From NCBI GenBank assembly GCA_017999015.1, contig JAGOBZ010000208.1:1-5833 (forward strand): a stretch of 5,833 nt of DNA, given 5' to 3'. The position numbers and the translations under genes were made by a program. Source of the DNA: Kiritimatiellia bacterium. GTDB taxonomy: Bacteria > Verrucomicrobiota > Kiritimatiellia > RFP12 > UBA1067. The notes beneath the pieces are model-generated. The model searched no databases. It saw only the letters and a list, made by a program, of their open reading frames with translations, and was not told where the DNA came from. This document shows, one piece after another, positions 4,844 to 5,833 of the stretch. Position 1 is the stretch's first letter; each line of letters begins with the position of its first letter.

Positions 4844-5833
4844 ATGATGGCATGTTGGAAGACAGTGCTGCTGTGCTGGGGGGGAATTGTGGCGGTTGCC
4901 GCCGCAACTGAATGGTCGTTCCGCGTGCTGCCTGGACAGGCTGAAACGAATGCCGCGCCGCTGCGGCTGGGCTTGCAGGCAGGTTTTTTGGACGGGCGCT
5001 TTCAACCGCTGCGCGCGGAGTGTCTGGCGGGGCCCGATTGGAGCGTTGAAGCCGAAGTGACGCTGCAGGATGTTGCGGCCATACAACCGGTCGGCCGAGC
5101 GGTGCGTGTCGCGAACGTCGGTTCAGATCGCCTGGGTATCATGCAGATAACACGGACATTGCGAAGCGGTGTCGGACATACGCTGTGCTTGCAGGGACGC
5201 CGGATTTCGGGCGGCGGGCGTGTCTGGGTGTCATTCGCGCCAGTGGGCGGGGCACCCGAAGACGGGGTGACGGAACGGTTCTCTTTGAACGGCGAGTGGA
5301 GACCGCGTGGGGTGCGGATGGTGCCGCAACGTGAGACGGCCTATCGATGCCGGCTGTCTGTCGATCCGGGCAGTGTCATTGAGTTAAGCGAGATATCACT
5401 GACGCCGGATGATGCCGAGGACGGCTGGGATCATGAGGCGTTGGCGGCATTGCGCGGCATGCGCCCGGGCGTCATCGGATGGCCCGCCGTGCAAGGAATT
5501 GAATCTTATGTGTGGTACGACGGCGTGGGACCGCAGGCCGTGCGGCGGCCCGCAAGGCCTTCCGCCCGCCCGGGAGAGGGGCATGCGTTCGGGACGGCTG
5601 AGTTTGCCGCCTTCTGCCGTCTGGCCGGGGCGGAGCCGATGCTGCGCGTCACGGTTTTTGAGCCGGGGCCGGCGGATGAACGTGTGCCGGATCAGGCGGC
5701 GGGCATTCGGATGGCTGCGGAATGGGTGGCGTATTGCAATGCGACAGGCGGCCACCCGTTAGCCTTGCTGCGGCAGCGCCACGGACACCCCGAACCGTTG
5801 CGTGTGATGCGTTGGGAATTGACTGGCCGCGGC
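4844..5833 (+). CDS. Secreted GH51-like (alpha-L-arabinofuranosidase-like) protein, 5' part (partial at window edge)
   Basis: 330 codons are visible with no stop, running off the window. A signal peptide covers residues 1-21 (cleavage likely AVAAA/TEW). Residues about 25-190 form a beta-rich module ending in a pattern like carbohydrate-binding modules of the CBM4/9 type (SVIELSEISLTPDD). The GH51 catalytic barrel then begins: LRGMRPGVIGW (about 203-213), YVWYDGVGP (222-230), HAFGTAEFAAFCRLAGAEPM (247-266), EWVAYCN (293-299), GHPEPLRVMRWEL up to 326. GH51 enzymes remove arabinofuranosyl side chains from arabinan and arabinoxylan. The family's RFPGG is replaced by GWPAV (212-216) and the acid/base motif GNE by TGR (327-329), so activity is doubtful. 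Start: a TGA at 4799-4801 closes the frame upstream; ATG 4844 has CGGAA 7 bases ahead, and ATG 4847 with GGTGA (4838-4842) is the alternative. The N-terminus includes a G7 run (4878-4884). Confidence 0.72.
   Translation, partial: MMACWKTVLLCWGGIVAVAAATEWSFRVLPGQAETNAAPLRLGLQAGFLDGRFQPLRAECLAGPDWSVEAEVTLQDVAAIQPVGRAVRVANVGSDRLGIMQITRTLRSGVGHTLCLQGRRISGGGRVWVSFAPVGGAPEDGVTERFSLNGEWRPRGVRMVPQRETAYRCRLSVDPGSVIELSEISLTPDDAEDGWDHEALAALRGMRPGVIGWPAVQGIESYVWYDGVGPQAVRRPARPSARPGEGHAFGTAEFAAFCRLAGAEPMLRVTVFEPGPADERVPDQAAGIRMAAEWVAYCNATGGHPLALLRQRHGHPEPLRVMRWELTGRG

Noticed and set aside
4057..5086. Minus-strand open frames (4057-4770 and 4412-5086)
   Set aside because: These are shadows of the membrane-protein and GH51-like genes, with no ribosome-binding site and Arg/Pro-rich composition.
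5396..5762. Short open frames on both strands inside the GH51-like gene
   Set aside because: The frame beginning at 4844 stays open to the window end and carries the GH51 motifs, so these are out-of-frame shadows.
1..5833. CRISPR array, tRNA, rRNA, transposase or phage genes
   Set aside because: No regularly spaced direct repeats, cloverleaf, rRNA-like block or transposase motif was seen on either strand.

Overview
The window is GC-rich bacterial DNA that looks chromosomal and rich in carbohydrate-active genes. A secreted GH5-type glycosidase with a fibronectin-III module, a secreted GH51-like protein with an N-terminal carbohydrate-binding-like sandwich, and a perfect 'CTCTGTG'-type intergenic palindrome together suggest a polysaccharide degrader, possibly of the Planctomycetes-Verrucomicrobia-Kiritimatiellota-Lentisphaerota group. 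That placement rests on gene content and recalled repeat types, not on a marker gene.

Layout. Positions 1-150 hold the 3' end of an unidentified plus-strand gene. Positions 151-542 are non-coding: a perfect 25-bp inverted repeat (187-248), a second nested dyad (277-347), and then a clear sigma-70-type promoter (484-512) and Shine-Dalgarno site (531-535). These drive a 720-codon reading frame (543-2705) in which a ribbon-helix-helix antitoxin-like domain is joined in frame to a complete secreted GH5 (GH5_7 mannanase-like) enzyme with its own internal signal peptide. The junction carries an A7 run. Removing one base from that run would restore two separate genes with a classical ATGA stop/start overlap.

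Positions 2706-2998 lie between convergent genes and hold a short frameshifted coding remnant. An orphan OppF/DppF-type ABC ATPase runs on the minus strand (3982 down to 2999). It has its own strong promoter, a dyad between the -35 and -10 boxes, and almost no 5' leader. Divergent from it are a single-pass membrane protein of unknown function (4096-4776) and, 67 bp downstream, a secreted GH51-like protein (4844 to the window edge). The GH51-like protein departs from the family at the acid/base motif and at a substrate-binding motif.

How it may work together: the GH5 and GH51-like proteins fit export and attack on plant-type hemicellulose (mannan, arabinan or arabinoxylan side chains). The OppF ATPase would energise uptake of peptides or oligosaccharides, but no permease, binding protein or OppD partner is present here. 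The membrane protein and GH51-like gene look like one transcription unit. The most unusual point is the antitoxin-like DNA-binding domain fused to an exported glycosidase, with a slippery tract exactly at the joint.
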